Shown here one piece after another: positions 11,121 to 21,990 of a stretch of DNA of 64,000 nucleotides. Location: contig OZ020611.1 in the NCBI GenBank assembly GCA_963971575.1, positions 246,412,654 to 246,476,653 of the forward strand, read 5' to 3'. The translations under genes and the position numbers were made by a program. The first letter of the stretch is position 1; each line of letters opens with the position of its first letter. The DNA is from Liopterus haemorrhoidalis (Eukaryota; Arthropoda; Insecta; Coleoptera; Dytiscidae). The notes under the pieces are model-generated. The model did no database searches and was not told where the DNA came from. It saw only the letters and a program-made list of their open reading frames with translations.

Positions 11121-11364
11121 CCACAATGCGCTTTTTGGATTTACGAAATAAAGGATTTTTTATTTTATTTACTTTACCTCCGGATTTACCCACTACATCT
11201 TTCAGATTTAACCTACCAAAATTCTGCCATCTACCTCACTTGCAAATCATTAAAATAACGACTTTTGAACAAAACTACTTATAAGATATAAATATTTCAG
11301 GCACGCATCCAAATTTTTTCTGGGGGAGGGGGGTCTTAGATGACAATTTTTTTTTCTTAGTTAA

Positions 11365-11882
11365 CCCTTTACCGCATAGTGTGCCATATATGGCACATTC
11401 TGATTTTTATTTTTTATTTTACTTTTAAAACTGAATCAGAACGTTCATGAATGTTCATATATGGCACATACAACAGCAATGGATCCTGCAGTATCTCAAG
11501 TAATGGGCTGCAATAGATTTGAGGATATCAAGCGGAATTTGCACTTCAACGATAACTCTGAATTTATTGAGAAATGACAACTAGAAGATACGACCTTTTC
11601 TTTCAAAAATTCGAGGACGACTCCTTTTAATCCCTAATGAAGAACACCTAGCAATTGACGAGCAAATAATACGGAATCATTTTCTTTTGTAATATAATGT
11701 AGAATCATAATATTCCATGTATGGCGCAAACCCTAAATTATTATTTTAATTATTATTTTTTCATAAAAATAATAATTAATATTTTAAATATATTTTTTTA
11801 ATTAATTTTTCTATCAATAAGAACCAATTCCTAACGCTCATGAATTATTTCAGCCAAAAATAAAAATTCATGCAGTAAAGGG
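11365..11882 (+). pseudogene. piggyBac element remnant with TTAA target sites
   Basis: TTAA lies at 11361-11364 and again at 11883-11886. The ends are inverted: CCCTTTACCGCAT at the left and CCCTTTACTGCAT read from the right, the usual piggyBac pattern. Inside are broken pieces of a piggyBac transposase in shifting frames: AVSQVMGCNRFEDIKRNLHF then NDN near 11480-11560, RRYDLFFQKFEDDSF near 11583-11630 and EHLAIDEQII near 11640-11670. At about 520 bp this is a deletion derivative of an element of roughly 2.5 kb and cannot encode a working enzyme. Confidence 0.9.
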
Positions 11883-12041
11883 TTAACTAAAATTTTTTCT
11901 TTGAGCTTACAATCAAGAAAATATTTATTTTTTTAGTTGGGGGGGGGTCCTTTATTCATTATTCAATACCGTGTCATGTAGTATTTGCGAACAATCAATA
12001 TTTTAAAAAAAACTTTTATACTATATGTTCAACTGTGTGGG

Positions 12042-12132
12042 CCAACGAAGTTGCCGAGCTCGTTAAATCACGCAGTTTTGACTGGTAAAAACAGTCTGAA
12101 TTGTTAGGTGGCTGGTTCAAGTCCCCGTTGAT
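12042..12132 (+). other. tRNA-like sequence, Ser/Leu type (SINE head or tRNA pseudogene)
   Basis: GTTGCCGAGCTCGTTAAATC resembles the D-arm/box A region of class II tRNAs, and GGCTGGTTCAAGTCCCC contains a strong box B and T arm. CAACG at 12043 can pair with CGTTG at 12126 as an acceptor stem. The long middle fits an extra arm. It is not a clean functional tRNA because the stems are imperfect; a SINE head or decayed gene is more likely. Confidence 0.5.
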
Positions 12133-12173
12133 GAAATTATTCGAGCGAGAATAATATGTTAACCAGGGCCGGC

Positions 12174-12300
12174 GTGAGGGTTGTTGGCGCCCCTAGGCAA
12201 GACTTAATTCAGCGCCCCTAGGCAAGGCTGTAACTAGCTTATTTCGGGTTTTGGGCAAGATTTTATAATTGGCCCCTCTAAACACATTATATTTAGCAAT
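12174..12300. mobile_element. hAT-like MITE end
   Basis: CAGGGCCGGCGTGAGGGTTG followed by a repeated GGCGCCCCTAGGCAAG phrase is a terminus seen in many hAT-derived MITEs. I could not find the matching far end with confidence. Confidence 0.4.
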
Positions 12301-12416
12301 GACTTAACTAAAGAACCTGAATAGTTTAACAGGAATTTTTGTTGAGAGTAGATTTTTTTGTTGTTATTATTTTTGTTAAATCATTTAAAAACTATCACTG
12401 GTATTCAATAGTCTTA

Positions 12417-12675
12417 GACCCGGTCTTTCCACCTTCAGTTAAAGTCCCAGGTAACTATCTGACAGATAAGGTTATTTGTAACTTCATCTGCTGAATAAAT
12501 GTCAATACCAGTCAGTGAATCCAATACGTCAGTCTCATTATCCGTTAGATAACTATCCGATAGATACATTTGTATAGAAAGAAGGGATGACATTTACTCA
12601 GCAGATGAAGTTACAAATAACCTTATCTGTCAGATAGTTACCTGGGACTTTATCTGAAGGTGGAAAGACCGGGCC
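12417..12675. mobile_element. MITE with inverted ends of about 85 bp
   Basis: The left arm starts GACCCGGTCTTTCCACCTTC and continues through TCCCAGGTAACTATCTGACA to the GCTGAATAAATGTC segment; the right arm is its reverse complement ending AAGACCGGGCC. TA flanks both sides (12415-12416 and 12676-12677). No coding sequence. A PIF/Harbinger or Tc1/mariner origin would fit the TA-type site. Confidence 0.8.
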
Positions 12676-12686
12676 TAAATATATCA

Positions 12687-12990
12687 ATAGGCTTAAAATC
12701 GACACGAGTAAACTCCCAATTCTAGTCAACCGATTTTTACCAAAAGTTGATCAACTCCACTGATATCAAAAGCTTAAATATGAAGTTTCATAAAAATCCT
12801 TTTAGAATTTGCTCTGCACGTATACACGGACAGACAGACAGACAGACAGACAAACCGACCGACAGACATCATGCTAAAAATAGTGAAAACGTTATGTAGG
12901 GAGCTCAATTCGTGGAGATCCATCGAAATCTCGAAATGTCAAAATCGGTATGATCACAATACCTCCTTTATATATGTTGACGGTCGGTAA
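12687..12990 (-). mobile_element. Family B element, 3' truncated
   Basis: It runs from the CTTAAAATCGACACGAGTAA block through the short GACA array at 12829-12854 to the 5' terminus GTTGACGGTCGGTAA at about 12976-12990. The hairpin-bearing 3' end is missing; the copy directly abuts the MITE at 12417-12675. Confidence 0.8.
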
Positions 12991-13199
12991 TACTTGGCTG
13001 TTGGCTTGATCATACCTACGAAATCCTAAAAAGTAATGTAACAAATAACCATTTCATAGAACTGCCTAAATTACATGTAACTTGATTTGAATAGTTCTTG
13101 TGTGTGGAAATAAAATGACGAATTGAAAGAAACGCATCTGAGCATCTAAATAAGAAAGTCAAACATAAGAGAACAGTTGATTTAAAAATGTGAAAACCC

Positions 13200-13620
13200 A
13201 CGGTTCATTAGTTCCGTGTGCGATTGACGAGTCCCTTTAAATAACTTGAATTATTGCAGAGGGCATCGGAGTCCATAGAGGTGGTCAGCGGACCAGCCGG
13301 GGTCTGCACATCGGCTGCCCAACGGGAGGTGAGCAGTGTTTCAGCTGGTCCGCTGTGCAGGACAGCGGGACATCCAAAGCTGCACTCCTCAAGGTGTATT
13401 GTCAATTCTTTGCTGTCGCTTTGAAATATTGCTGAACATACAGTCGTGTCAAAAGCCTCCGTCCCCCCGCTCCCCCCGGCTCCCCCGGCCGCCCCCGGGG
13501 CCATTGGTCGCCCGCGGCAGATAACAGAATTCACGGAAATCCATTAGGGATGAATGGTGTGTGCGTATCTCGCAATGTCGCACAATGACATGGCAACGCA
13601 TCGCGTCTCTCTTTCATTCC
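13200..13620. other. GC-rich island with a 12-bp inverted repeat
   Basis: CAGCGGACCAGC at 13286-13297 is matched by GCTGGTCCGCTG at 13344-13355, a perfect 12-bp inverted repeat around a loop of 46 bases. A C-rich tract with CCCCCGGCTCCCCCGG-like sequence follows at 13460-13500. No convincing protein is encoded. Confidence 0.45.
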
Positions 13621-14060
13621 CCGTACACATATACGGAGGCTGATTTTAAAGAGGCGATAGTGAGAACTGAGCCACAGCGTGCTCTGAGTTCGCCGGAGAA
13701 CCTTTCAATTGATTGTTGATGCCCGATTGACAACGAATCAATCTCACATTTACAACGGGACAGGTTTTTTAGCTGAGATTTCTTACACACCTTTACACAG
13801 ATAACCAGACAAATCACTCAATAAAAACATTACAACAAATTCATACATGTTTTTAATATATCGTTGGGTTACTTTTGAATTCTCCTTTGCAGTGGCGTAT
13901 TCATGGGGGGCAATGGGGGCACTCGCTCTCCTTTAAGCTACAATGAAATGAAAATTTAATAAACATAAAATAACTGCAAAACCATTTATGCATTTTTGTA
14001 GACATGATCAAAATCTGTATTTTCATTTCGAGCTTTTATGTAATACATTACAAAAAAAAA

Positions 14061-15135
14061 AAATTGATATGAAGTGTAAATTTTCACACATTTCAGGGTT
14101 TTGCAGGTATTTAATAACTGAATGATGATTATTTGGGATGCCAAAACAAATTTTATGTCAAAATATTTTTTTATGAATTTTAATTCGAATGCCTAATACC
14201 ATTATTTAAGTTTCTAAATATGTGCAGTATTTTTTTAACATAGCAAGGTTCATTAAGATTTTGAAAATTGCGCCTATGGCTTCTATTGGTTGCTTAAATC
14301 ATTAGCCCCGCCCTCTGATTTCGTATACATCAAACAGAATTAAATTATAATTTCAACACTTCCCACTGGTTATTAAATTTACGCTTTTAAAAATTAAATG
14401 CAAAATTTACCAAAATATAACTAGAATTTTGACAAAATAATTTAAACAAAAGAAAACTGCAAAAAAAAACAAAAAAATTAAAATTGACAGGATTCGAACT
14501 CTAGTTTGCCAGTTACCTGTTTGAGAAATTAGAAAACCAATGACTAAACGCACACCGCTATGAGCGCTGACGTAACAACTTGGTTACATAGCGAATTAAA
14601 TAGTTAGAATTAAATAGATTAACATATTTTGGTTAAAAACACAAAAAATGCGTTATTTTCCGAAAACATAATCTGATCAAAAATTCCTGTTGTACTATTC
14701 CGGTTCACACCAATATACATTACTTAGAATTTTTTCAGATTTTTAGTTTAAACCATCTGGGCTACAGGGTGTGGGACAAAAAATTTTTTGCACAATTTTG
14801 ACAAAAATCGCGTCAAAATAATTTATTTTGCAAAAATAAAATTTTGATCGTTAATCCACGTACTAAGGGCTTTCATTTGATGCCCTACTCAGAATTTTAA
14901 AAAAATATTTTTTTTTTTCGTTGAGCACATATTTTTAGGGGGTCATGTTTTTTAGATGTTTTAGTATTTTTCCTATGTGCGGGTCAAAAAGTTGTACAAG
15001 CATGCCAAATTTCAACTTTCTAGGTTTAGCCGTTTGGCTACAATTTTTACCGAACAGACAGACAGACAGACAGACAGACAGACGACAAAATGACGGTATA
15101 AGGGTTTTTTGGTCATACCTACAAAACCCTAAAAA
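14061..15135 (-). mobile_element. Family A element, near full length
   Basis: On the minus strand: 5' edge at 15112-15135, a GTCT array of seven units at about 15055-15083, the AGCCAAACGGCTAAACCTAG block, the TGTCCCACACCCTGTAGCCC block, a tRNA-like cassette at 14487-14585 and the 3' terminus at 14061-14115. The body is over 90% similar by eye to 1697-2746, except for the cassette. Confidence 0.87.
14487..14585 (-). other. tRNA-like cassette in family A copy 3
   Basis: On the minus strand, CGCTCATAGCGGTGTGCG at 14549-14566 occupies the box A position and GAGTTCGAATCCT at about 14489-14501 is a strong box B. It differs through most of its length from the cassettes at 2119-2205, 9945-10040 and 63215-63300. 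Confidence 0.5.
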
Positions 15136-15142
15136 TGATAAA

Positions 15143-15262
15143 TAATATCTCTGTTAGAAAATATTAGGCCAAGTTATTTGTACTCTGCTGCAAGAATGTA
15201 TTTGATACAACTACTTTGTGATGGCGGTCGGTCCTGTGGTGGCCACAGCTGATTTTTTTGTT
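15143..15262 (+). mobile_element. Family B 3' terminal fragment
   Basis: It matches the last 120 bp of family B, from AATATCTCTGTTAGAAAATA to the subterminal repeat GGCGGTCGGTCC, the hairpin CTGTGGTGGCCACAG and CTGATTTTTTT. Confidence 0.85.
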
Positions 15263-15589
15263 TTCCAACGGCGGACAAATTAATTAAAATTAATATTGAT
15301 AAATAATAATTTTAATAAAAATAACTAGTTTTAAATGGAATATTTTAGTATTTTCTCCCACTAAGAGAGAAACGCAAGAGAACTACAAAAGTATGTAGGT
15401 ATCAGTGGCGCAGCAAGGATTTTGTCTTGGGGAGGGCCGAATCATATTTCGAGGGCACGCGGGCCGCATACTGCCTTCAACCTCATTTTTGTGGCCCCTG
15501 AAGCGGTAATCAGTTCGACACCCCTGCTGTTGGGTATTGATGTTTATATCAAATAATAATTCCATTATTTGTTGATAAAAACATGTAAT

Positions 15590-15812
15590 TGTTAATCCAT
15601 GTATCAAAAACTTTCACTTGATTTTTTCTTCGATAAATACATATTTATTTATATTTTTCGCGGAATATATTTTTGAAGTCTCAATATTTCTCTTACTTAT
15701 GTTCAGTTCTCTAAATCAGTCACTTGGCCACAATTTGTACCGAACGAACAGACCCATGTGAAGGAATAAGGATTTCTTGATTATACCTACGAAAACCTAA
15801 AAATAACATGTA
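15590..15812 (-). mobile_element. Diverged family A fragment
   Basis: It is the reverse-oriented relative of 3416-3660, running from the ACTTTCACTTGATTTTTTC block to ATTATACCTACGAAAACCTA at the 5' edge; only two GACA-like units remain at the array position. Confidence 0.6.
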
Positions 15813-15989
15813 AATATGCATTTTCTGTTAGTTTCACTAATCATAATAAAATATAGCTTATTATTATTGTAAAATACATAAGTTATTTTGCTGTACGATT
15901 ATGATAAATTTGTTAAACTTTCATTTCATTGGACCTTCAGAGGTTACTTGTGCCCCCCCCCCCTCTGAATACGCCACTGTCGTTCAGCA

Positions 15990-17640
15990 CAACTTATATC
16001 AGTCCTTTTTGTGTGTAAAACATCATAATTTCACAAATACCTAAAAAGATATTGATATTCATATTTATCTACAAAATAAAACCAAATACCGATTTTAAGA
16101 GCGCGATTATCTCTAAAACTATTCTCTTTATTATATTTCTACTATTTCTACTCTATTTCAGGTTTGAGGTGTCATTTTAAAATTAAATTCTGAAGGTTAT
16201 ACCGAAATCAGATTTCCATTTTATCTTATCTGAATTGTGTAATTAGTTGTTTAAAACAGTTTTATCATTTGACTGGGCGAATGTTTTAGTCGATGTGTCA
16301 GGGGGAAAAAGGTTCAACGATCCCCTTCATATAATTCGTTGGAGCATATTTGGAAAGTGATGTATTTTCACTTGAACAATAATTATGTCACGAGTAGGCA
16401 ATCTTAAAAAAATGTTTAACAATTAAGTAATTTAATAATTAACTACTGTTGTGGTTAATAAATGTTATCATCAACTCTCTGACCAGCACCGTATAATCTG
16501 CTGGTTCTGGGAGGGGCCCAGGCCCGTCGCCCCCCCCCCTTGGCTGCGCCATAGCTAGGTATACTGTTCTCAGCTCCCAGTACAAAACTATGAAATAACA
16601 AAGCCAAGTATAGGGGAAAAATTTTAAGATCGTAACGCCACGCGGATTTTTTTGAAACCATTCTAAATCAGATACCACTTGACATTTACTAGTAAATAAT
16701 TGCGAAAAGTGTATCAAAAAACGACAAAAAATAAATAATTGTTTGGGATTTTCTGATTTTGTGAAGTGACATTACTTGTAAACATCTAAAATACTACATT
16801 TTGTGATCTGGTTTTAAGTTATGGCGATTTTTCATTGTCGATTATTTTAACTATATTGGGGGAAATAATAATTCCCGTGTTGTTTACCAAGGGGTAGAAA
16901 TCTACAATGCTGGGCATATAATATTGTGTGGAGTCACTGAAAAAAACAGAGAGTTCATAAAGATTTATGCATTATGCCTACAAATTTGTGCATTACAAAC
17001 CCACACACAATAACAGGAATTTTCAAGATATGCGATAATCAATACAAAATTGAAAATATTTTTTGTAGTCACTATCATTAAAATGTAATGAGCAAACTTT
17101 GATATAAGGGCTCACTTTTTTTCCAATTTTTAAATTGTTTATCTAAACATCGCGTCGATTCCTAACCTCTTGCTTTCCCAATTTTGTTTCGAACCGTACG
17201 GTGTCTGATATTAGTGGAAACAAATGAAACGATATTTCCGGGTTTCTTCTTTGCAATGAATTGCACATAGGCACACAACAATATGTATTATACATTTTTC
17301 AATTATTATAATAAAACTTTAAAAACAAACTTCATACAAAACCAATACACAAAACGAAATGTTATCTGATGTACACAAGTTCATGAAACGCTCACCAGAT
17401 GGTAGGGTGCTTAGCTGCAAATCCCTATAGCGTGACGTATATAGTAAACACTAGATTTGTTGTACGCCAACTATTTGTTCCAAAAGAACGATGCTGTTTA
17501 GAGAGTACTGAATACTGAACGAATCTTTAAAAATATTCGCATTTCCCACCTCTAATACAAAGTAGTATTTTTACCGTTTACCGGTAAAGGGAATAGTCGG
17601 TAATATTGCAATCTCTAGTGCTGTCTGAAATCTACATGAT
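15990..17640. other. AT-rich unique stretch
   Basis: I find no supportable gene, RNA or complete repeat. A C run with CCCCTTGGCTGCGCCATAG at about 16530-16552 looks like one end of an hAT-type MITE. Confidence 0.35.
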
Positions 17641-18230
17641 GCTTATGATAGGTCGCCCGCTAACAGAATGAGATTAGCGATGCATATCGCGGTCCAGCGC
17701 GATATAATGATGCAATGTGATTTGGTGGGTGTTTGTCGTGGGGGGGGGGGCAGGAGGAACTTGTGGCGGGGGAGGAGCGGAGAGGATATAGAGTGTATCC
17801 TTGAGAAGTGCAAGTGCATTGCGCAAGGCGTAAACAAGAGACTGAGACTGTGAGTGTGCCGGCGCGGGTCATCGCCTAGCGCCGACAGGTCACTCCCCAG
17901 CGGTCACCGGGACAATCAACCTCATCACACACCTCATCAATCTCCCCCCCCCCCCCGCCCCCTCGCCCTCGCGCACCGCGCTAATCAACAAATACCCGAT
18001 GCAACCTGTTGGACGTAGAAAAATGTACACATGTATTTTTGCGGGGATTTAAATGCGCTGATAATTTAATTCACCCGAAGCAGAAATCAGTTATTTGCCC
18101 CGGGAATAGGGTTGGTATCTCTACGGACTTGACCCGGAGACCCCGGATTTTAAAAGCTTGTGTTCCGAGTTTTCCGAGTGACGCGAAATATAAAACTGGA
18201 TCATGATTAGCGAGCCAATCTTTTAATGTA
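17640..18230. other. GC-rich island containing shared motif, copy 1
   Basis: CG-rich DNA with G and C runs (about 17742-17752 and 17943-17956). At 17999-18045 it carries ATGCAACCTGTTGGACGTAG followed by AAAAATGTACACATGTATTT, which is repeated with few changes in the island at 21621-21666. No protein-coding signal is convincing. Confidence 0.45.
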
Positions 18231-18430
18231 CCGCAGTGTAACATTTTTGTGTAGCTTGGACAGGATCACGCGCACAAGCCGAGTGGTTTGCAAAGCACTC
18301 GGTTGGTTCTGGTTCTCTGTCGGTTTTTGTCACGATCACAAAGGAGTTCGCCAATATTAGTTCACGCGTTTGAGCTTGTTTTGACGCTCGCAAGCATGGA
18401 CGTTTAATACAAAGTTTAGTAGAGTAGATA

Positions 18431-18620
18431 GTAAAAGTTACCCCCCCCCCCCCTCAAGAAGGAGGGAAATGCCCAATTTAAAATTTTTTTATCATTATGG
18501 TTTTAGGTTATCATTTGTATTTTACGAGTGAGGGCCTTTTTTTGGCATTAGTTGTATTTTTTAGATCATCACATTTTTTTTTGTCTTCCGCCCCCCCCCA
18601 ATTCCCTGGGTGCGCCACTG
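18431..18620. mobile_element. Small hAT-like MITE remnant with poly-C ends
   Basis: A run of about 13 C at 18441 and a CCCCCCCCAATTCCCTGGG terminus ending GTGCGCCACTG at 18620 resemble the ends of MITEs with a CAGTGGCGCA start. Only the right terminus is clear. Confidence 0.4.
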
Positions 18621-18856
18621 AACTCGTGCCATTGATGTCAAAAGCTTAAATATGAAGTTTCATAAAAATCCTTTTAGTCGAATTTTCTCTGCACGTGTAC
18701 ACAGACGGACGGACAGACCGACCAACAGACATCATGCTAGAAATATTCAAAACGTTATATAGGGAGCTCAATTCGTGGAGATCCATCGAAATCTCGAAAT
18801 GTCAAAATCGGTATGATCACAATACCTCCCTTATATATGTTGGCGGTCTGTAAAAA
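18618..18856 (-). mobile_element. Family B element, 3' truncated
   Basis: It runs from GAACTCGTGCCATTGATGTC to the 5' terminus GTTGGCGGTCTGTAAAAA, with a short mixed GACA/GACG array at 18701-18732. A TA-flanked MITE was inserted right at its 5' edge. Confidence 0.8.
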
Positions 18857-18861
18857 CAATA

Positions 18862-19269
18862 CAGTCTGTTTCAAACGGTTAGGCGGAACTAAATGGGAAT
18901 TTAGTTCTTTTAGGTTGTCACGAAAAGGGACCTTGCTTGGGTTATTTCATTTTTCACGTTGGAATGTCAAAATTTAAAATTCCAACAATGAAACCATGGA
19001 AACGAATGACATATGTTAAAATTAAATTATTTTTCTTACATATTTTAATGACAAAAAAATAAATAAATGGGATATTTGTATTAAGAATGACACAAAAAAT
19101 CAAAATATAAAGAAAATGACATTTTAAAATGATATTAACGTTAACCAAAAAATATTTGTTGCAAGTATGATTTACAAAGCTTAAACAAAACAGCCGAAAA
19201 GCATGATTTAAACGATGAAAGTAACTAGATTGCTAAATCTAGTTCCGCTTAACCGTTTGGAACAGATTT
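18862..19269. mobile_element. TA-flanked MITE (family P), copy 1
   Basis: The left end CAGTCTGTTTCAAACGGTTA and the right end, inverted, ending CTTAACCGTTTGGAACAGAT, form terminal repeats of about 30 bp; TA lies on both sides (18860-18861 and 19270-19271). It is closely similar to 25963-26371. TA target and CAGT start suit the Tc1/mariner-pogo group. No transposase remains. Confidence 0.85.
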
Positions 19270-19369
19270 TAGTTGTTCTTGATTACAAAATAAAAATGAA
19301 TATTATTCAAAACTAAACAGCAGTTCCTATTTAGGGGAACTATAATAAATTTTGAAATCTGGTAATTTT

Positions 19370-19735
19370 TATCTATTAAATCGGACTTTTGGTCATTTTG
19401 TTTAAGCTTTGTAAAGTGAGTATAACATTGCAAATTCTAGATTCAATTGAGTGACATTATGAAATGTCATTTTCATTATATATTGATTTTTTGTATCATT
19501 CTTAATACAAATTTCCCATTTATAATTTTTTTTTTGTCTTCAAAATATTTACAAATATATTATATTTTATAATAAATATCATTCGTTTCCATGGTTTCAC
19601 TGTTGGAATTTTAAATTGTCACATGTTAACATGAAACATGAGATAACTCAAGCAAGGTCCCTTCTTGTGGCAACCTAAAAGAACGAAACTCCCATTGAGT
19701 TCCGCATAAACCAAAGAAACAAACTATAGTCATTG
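19370..19735. mobile_element. Family P MITE, diverged reverse copy
   Basis: This segment carries the same internal phrases as 18862-19269 in reverse order, for example TTGTATCATTCTTAATACAA, TTCCATGGTTTCACTGTTGG and GCAAGGTCCCTTCTTGTGGC. The ends are degraded, with TTCCGCATAAACCAAAGAAA replacing the intact terminus. Confidence 0.65.
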
Positions 19736-20242
19736 CACATCAAATTAAAAAATAAAAAAAAGAAGAATAGAAAAAATAAATAAACGTTAATACTTCTTGA
19801 ATAACAGTAGAAAAATAAAATTATTTATCCATTTCAAAACAAAACAAAATTTTATGGACTATCGGTTTTTCGGGAAAAATAACGGTTTTCGATTTTGGGA
19901 AATTTAAACAAGAAGCCGGTTAACCGGTTTCGGTTTTCACCGGCTTGCAAACCCTAATTAGTACTACAAAAATAAAATTATTTATCCATTTCAAAACAAA
20001 AAAAAAAATCCCTGTGGCCACCACAGAAGCGACCGTCTTCACAAAGTACTTGCATAAAATACATTCTAGCAACAGAGTAGAAATAACTTAGCCTAATATT
20101 TTCTAACACAGATATTATTTATCATGACCATGGAAACGTTACATATAAGTATGAAAAAATAGATACTTAGAAAAAAATTTTAAAAATTTTTCAAAAATGT
20201 TTCTTTGTAATTATTTTGCAATGGTCCAATATTAATGCAGAA

Positions 20243-20557
20243 ACCTTTATTTTGGACGTTTGCCATTGCTGATAGTACTAGGCTAGAATAGTACAATATA
20301 ATGAGTATTAGTATCAAAAAGATATAATACTTCAAGAGTAAAATAAAAAATAAATTCGGCGATCACGAGAGGTGATGATGATTCATCACTTCTCGTGATC
20401 GCTGAAGACGGAAACAGATTGTTGAGCAGTTTCCGAAACGTCCGAATTTATTTTTTATTTTACTCTTGAAGTATTATATCTTTTTGATACTAATACTCAT
20501 TATATTGTACTATTCTAGCCTAGTACTACAGCAATGGCAAACGTCCAAAATAAAGGT
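20243..20557. repeat. Large fold-back element with hammerhead-like boxes
   Basis: Two arms of about 110 bp (20243-20355 and 20443-20557) are near-perfect inverted copies; a second hairpin GCGATCACGAGAGGTGATGA with its complement occupies 20354-20402. Between this and the right arm, CTGAAGA at 20402-20408 is followed by a GGAAAC...GTTTCC stem and GAAACG at 20435-20440. These boxes resemble a hammerhead ribozyme core. No protein. Confidence 0.75.
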
Positions 20558-20820
20558 GTCTCCAAAAATGTTTCGTTATATCAAAAAATGTCTCAAATAA
20601 AATTATTGCTTTTATAGCAACTTTTGTTAAATAAATTTTTTCGAAATATTTGTCTGTTATGAAATATTCTCATAAATCTTAAAATCGACACGAGTAAACT
20701 CCCATTTCTAGTCAACCGATTTTTACCAAAAGTTGATCAACTCGTGTCATTGATGTCAAAAGCTTAAATATGAAGTTTCATAAAAATCCTTTCAGCCGAA
20801 TTTGCTCTGCACGTGTACAC

Positions 20821-21024
<204 letters not shown>

Positions 21025-21267
21025 AGACATCATGCTAAAAATAGTGAAAACGTTATGTAGGGACTTCAATTCGTGGAGATCCATCGAAATCTCGAAATGT
21101 CAAAATTGGTATGACCACAAAACCTCCCTTTTATATGTTGGCGGTCGGTAAATATATATATATATATATAATGGACTTTCGGTTTTCACCGGTTTGCAAG
21201 CCCTAATTAGTACTATAAAAATACAATTTGAAGAAAAATTACAGTGTCTTATTTAACATGACAATAA

Positions 21268-21425
21268 CAGACCAATTCTGTAACTCAGTTACTATGATAA
21301 TAGTAACTGTATTCGTCACTATGAGCAAGGTCAGTTACTATCATGCATGAAAGTCATTATACTTTTTATAATATTTTATCTTGTAGTAACTTTACTACAC
21401 AGTAATTTTTTACAGAATTGATCTG
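21268..21425. mobile_element. Short MITE (family D), copy 1
   Basis: CAGACCAATTCTGTAACTCA at the left is matched by TTACAGAATTGATCTG at the right end, inverted. TAA stands on both sides (21265-21267, 21426-21428), a 3-bp duplication that suits PIF/Harbinger-type MITEs. Other copies are at 41556-41690, 44102-44172 and 55758-55915. Confidence 0.8.
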
Positions 21426-21479
21426 TAAGTTTGTTTTTATTTAACTTCTACACATTTCAACTAAAAATTAAATAAACGT

Positions 21480-21990
21480 GAACCGCCGAACTACTATTAT
21501 TTTGAGCCCGTACCGCACATGGGTCCTCAGTATTTTAAATCAGAAATCCTTGCACGGTTATTCATGGAAATGTCTGTAGGGTAACCCCAGCACCGTGTCG
21601 GGACAAATGAAAAAATCCTGAATGCAACCTGTTGAATGTAGAAAAATGTCAGATGTATTTTTTGCGTTGATTCATGTGGGAGAGCGGGCCCAGCGGGGAA
21701 TCCCTCCTACCCCCGGCAACCCTGCTCGCAAATAACTGTAATCATTCCATTACGCACCCCGGTGAGCCGAGGGGGAGGGCGAGGAGGAGGCAACTGTTGC
21801 ATTGTTGACGGTGAATTGTCGGGTGGTGTTAATGTGTATAATCGAGACCCGCGGTGGCCCGCGAGATGACGGGGCCCCTCGATCAGGGGGGCCCGGTGAA
21901 CGGGTGAAGGTGTTTTTCGCGGTTACACGCACTGACGTGTAACGGTTGATACATGTCAAGAATTGCAATGCACCACAATGACTTAAAGTC
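21480..21990. other. GC-rich island containing shared motif, copy 2
   Basis: It carries ATGCAACCTGTTGAATGTAG at 21621 followed by AAAAATGTCAGATGTATTTT, matching 17999-18045. The segment 21680-21920 is CG-rich. A 72-codon minus-strand frame shows no domain. Confidence 0.45.

Larger units (their letters stand above)
13890..15979. mobile_element. hAT-type MITE carrying several later insertions
   Basis: The left end CAGTGGCGTATTCATGGGGG is matched in inverse by the right end, CCCTCTGAATACGCCACTG finishing at 15979. Between them lie a family A element (14061-15135), a family B 3' fragment (15143-15262) and an A2 fragment (15590-15812), so the original element would have been much shorter. No clean 8-bp duplication is visible, so the pairing of the two ends could be coincidental between two copies of the same family. 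Confidence 0.5.

Noticed and set aside
10779..11284. Three overlapping frames of 83-115 codons as a host exon
   Set aside because: They overlap on both strands in GC-rich DNA, contain homopolymer-derived stretches and show no recognisable domain or splice structure.
12042..12132. Functional tRNA gene
   Set aside because: Box B and acceptor bases are good, but the anticodon arm cannot be drawn cleanly and the D arm is distorted; kept only as a tRNA-like sequence.
13890..15979. A single 2.1-kb hAT element with proven borders
   Set aside because: The two ends match, but no 8-bp duplication is present and several other elements lie between them, so they may be ends of two different copies.
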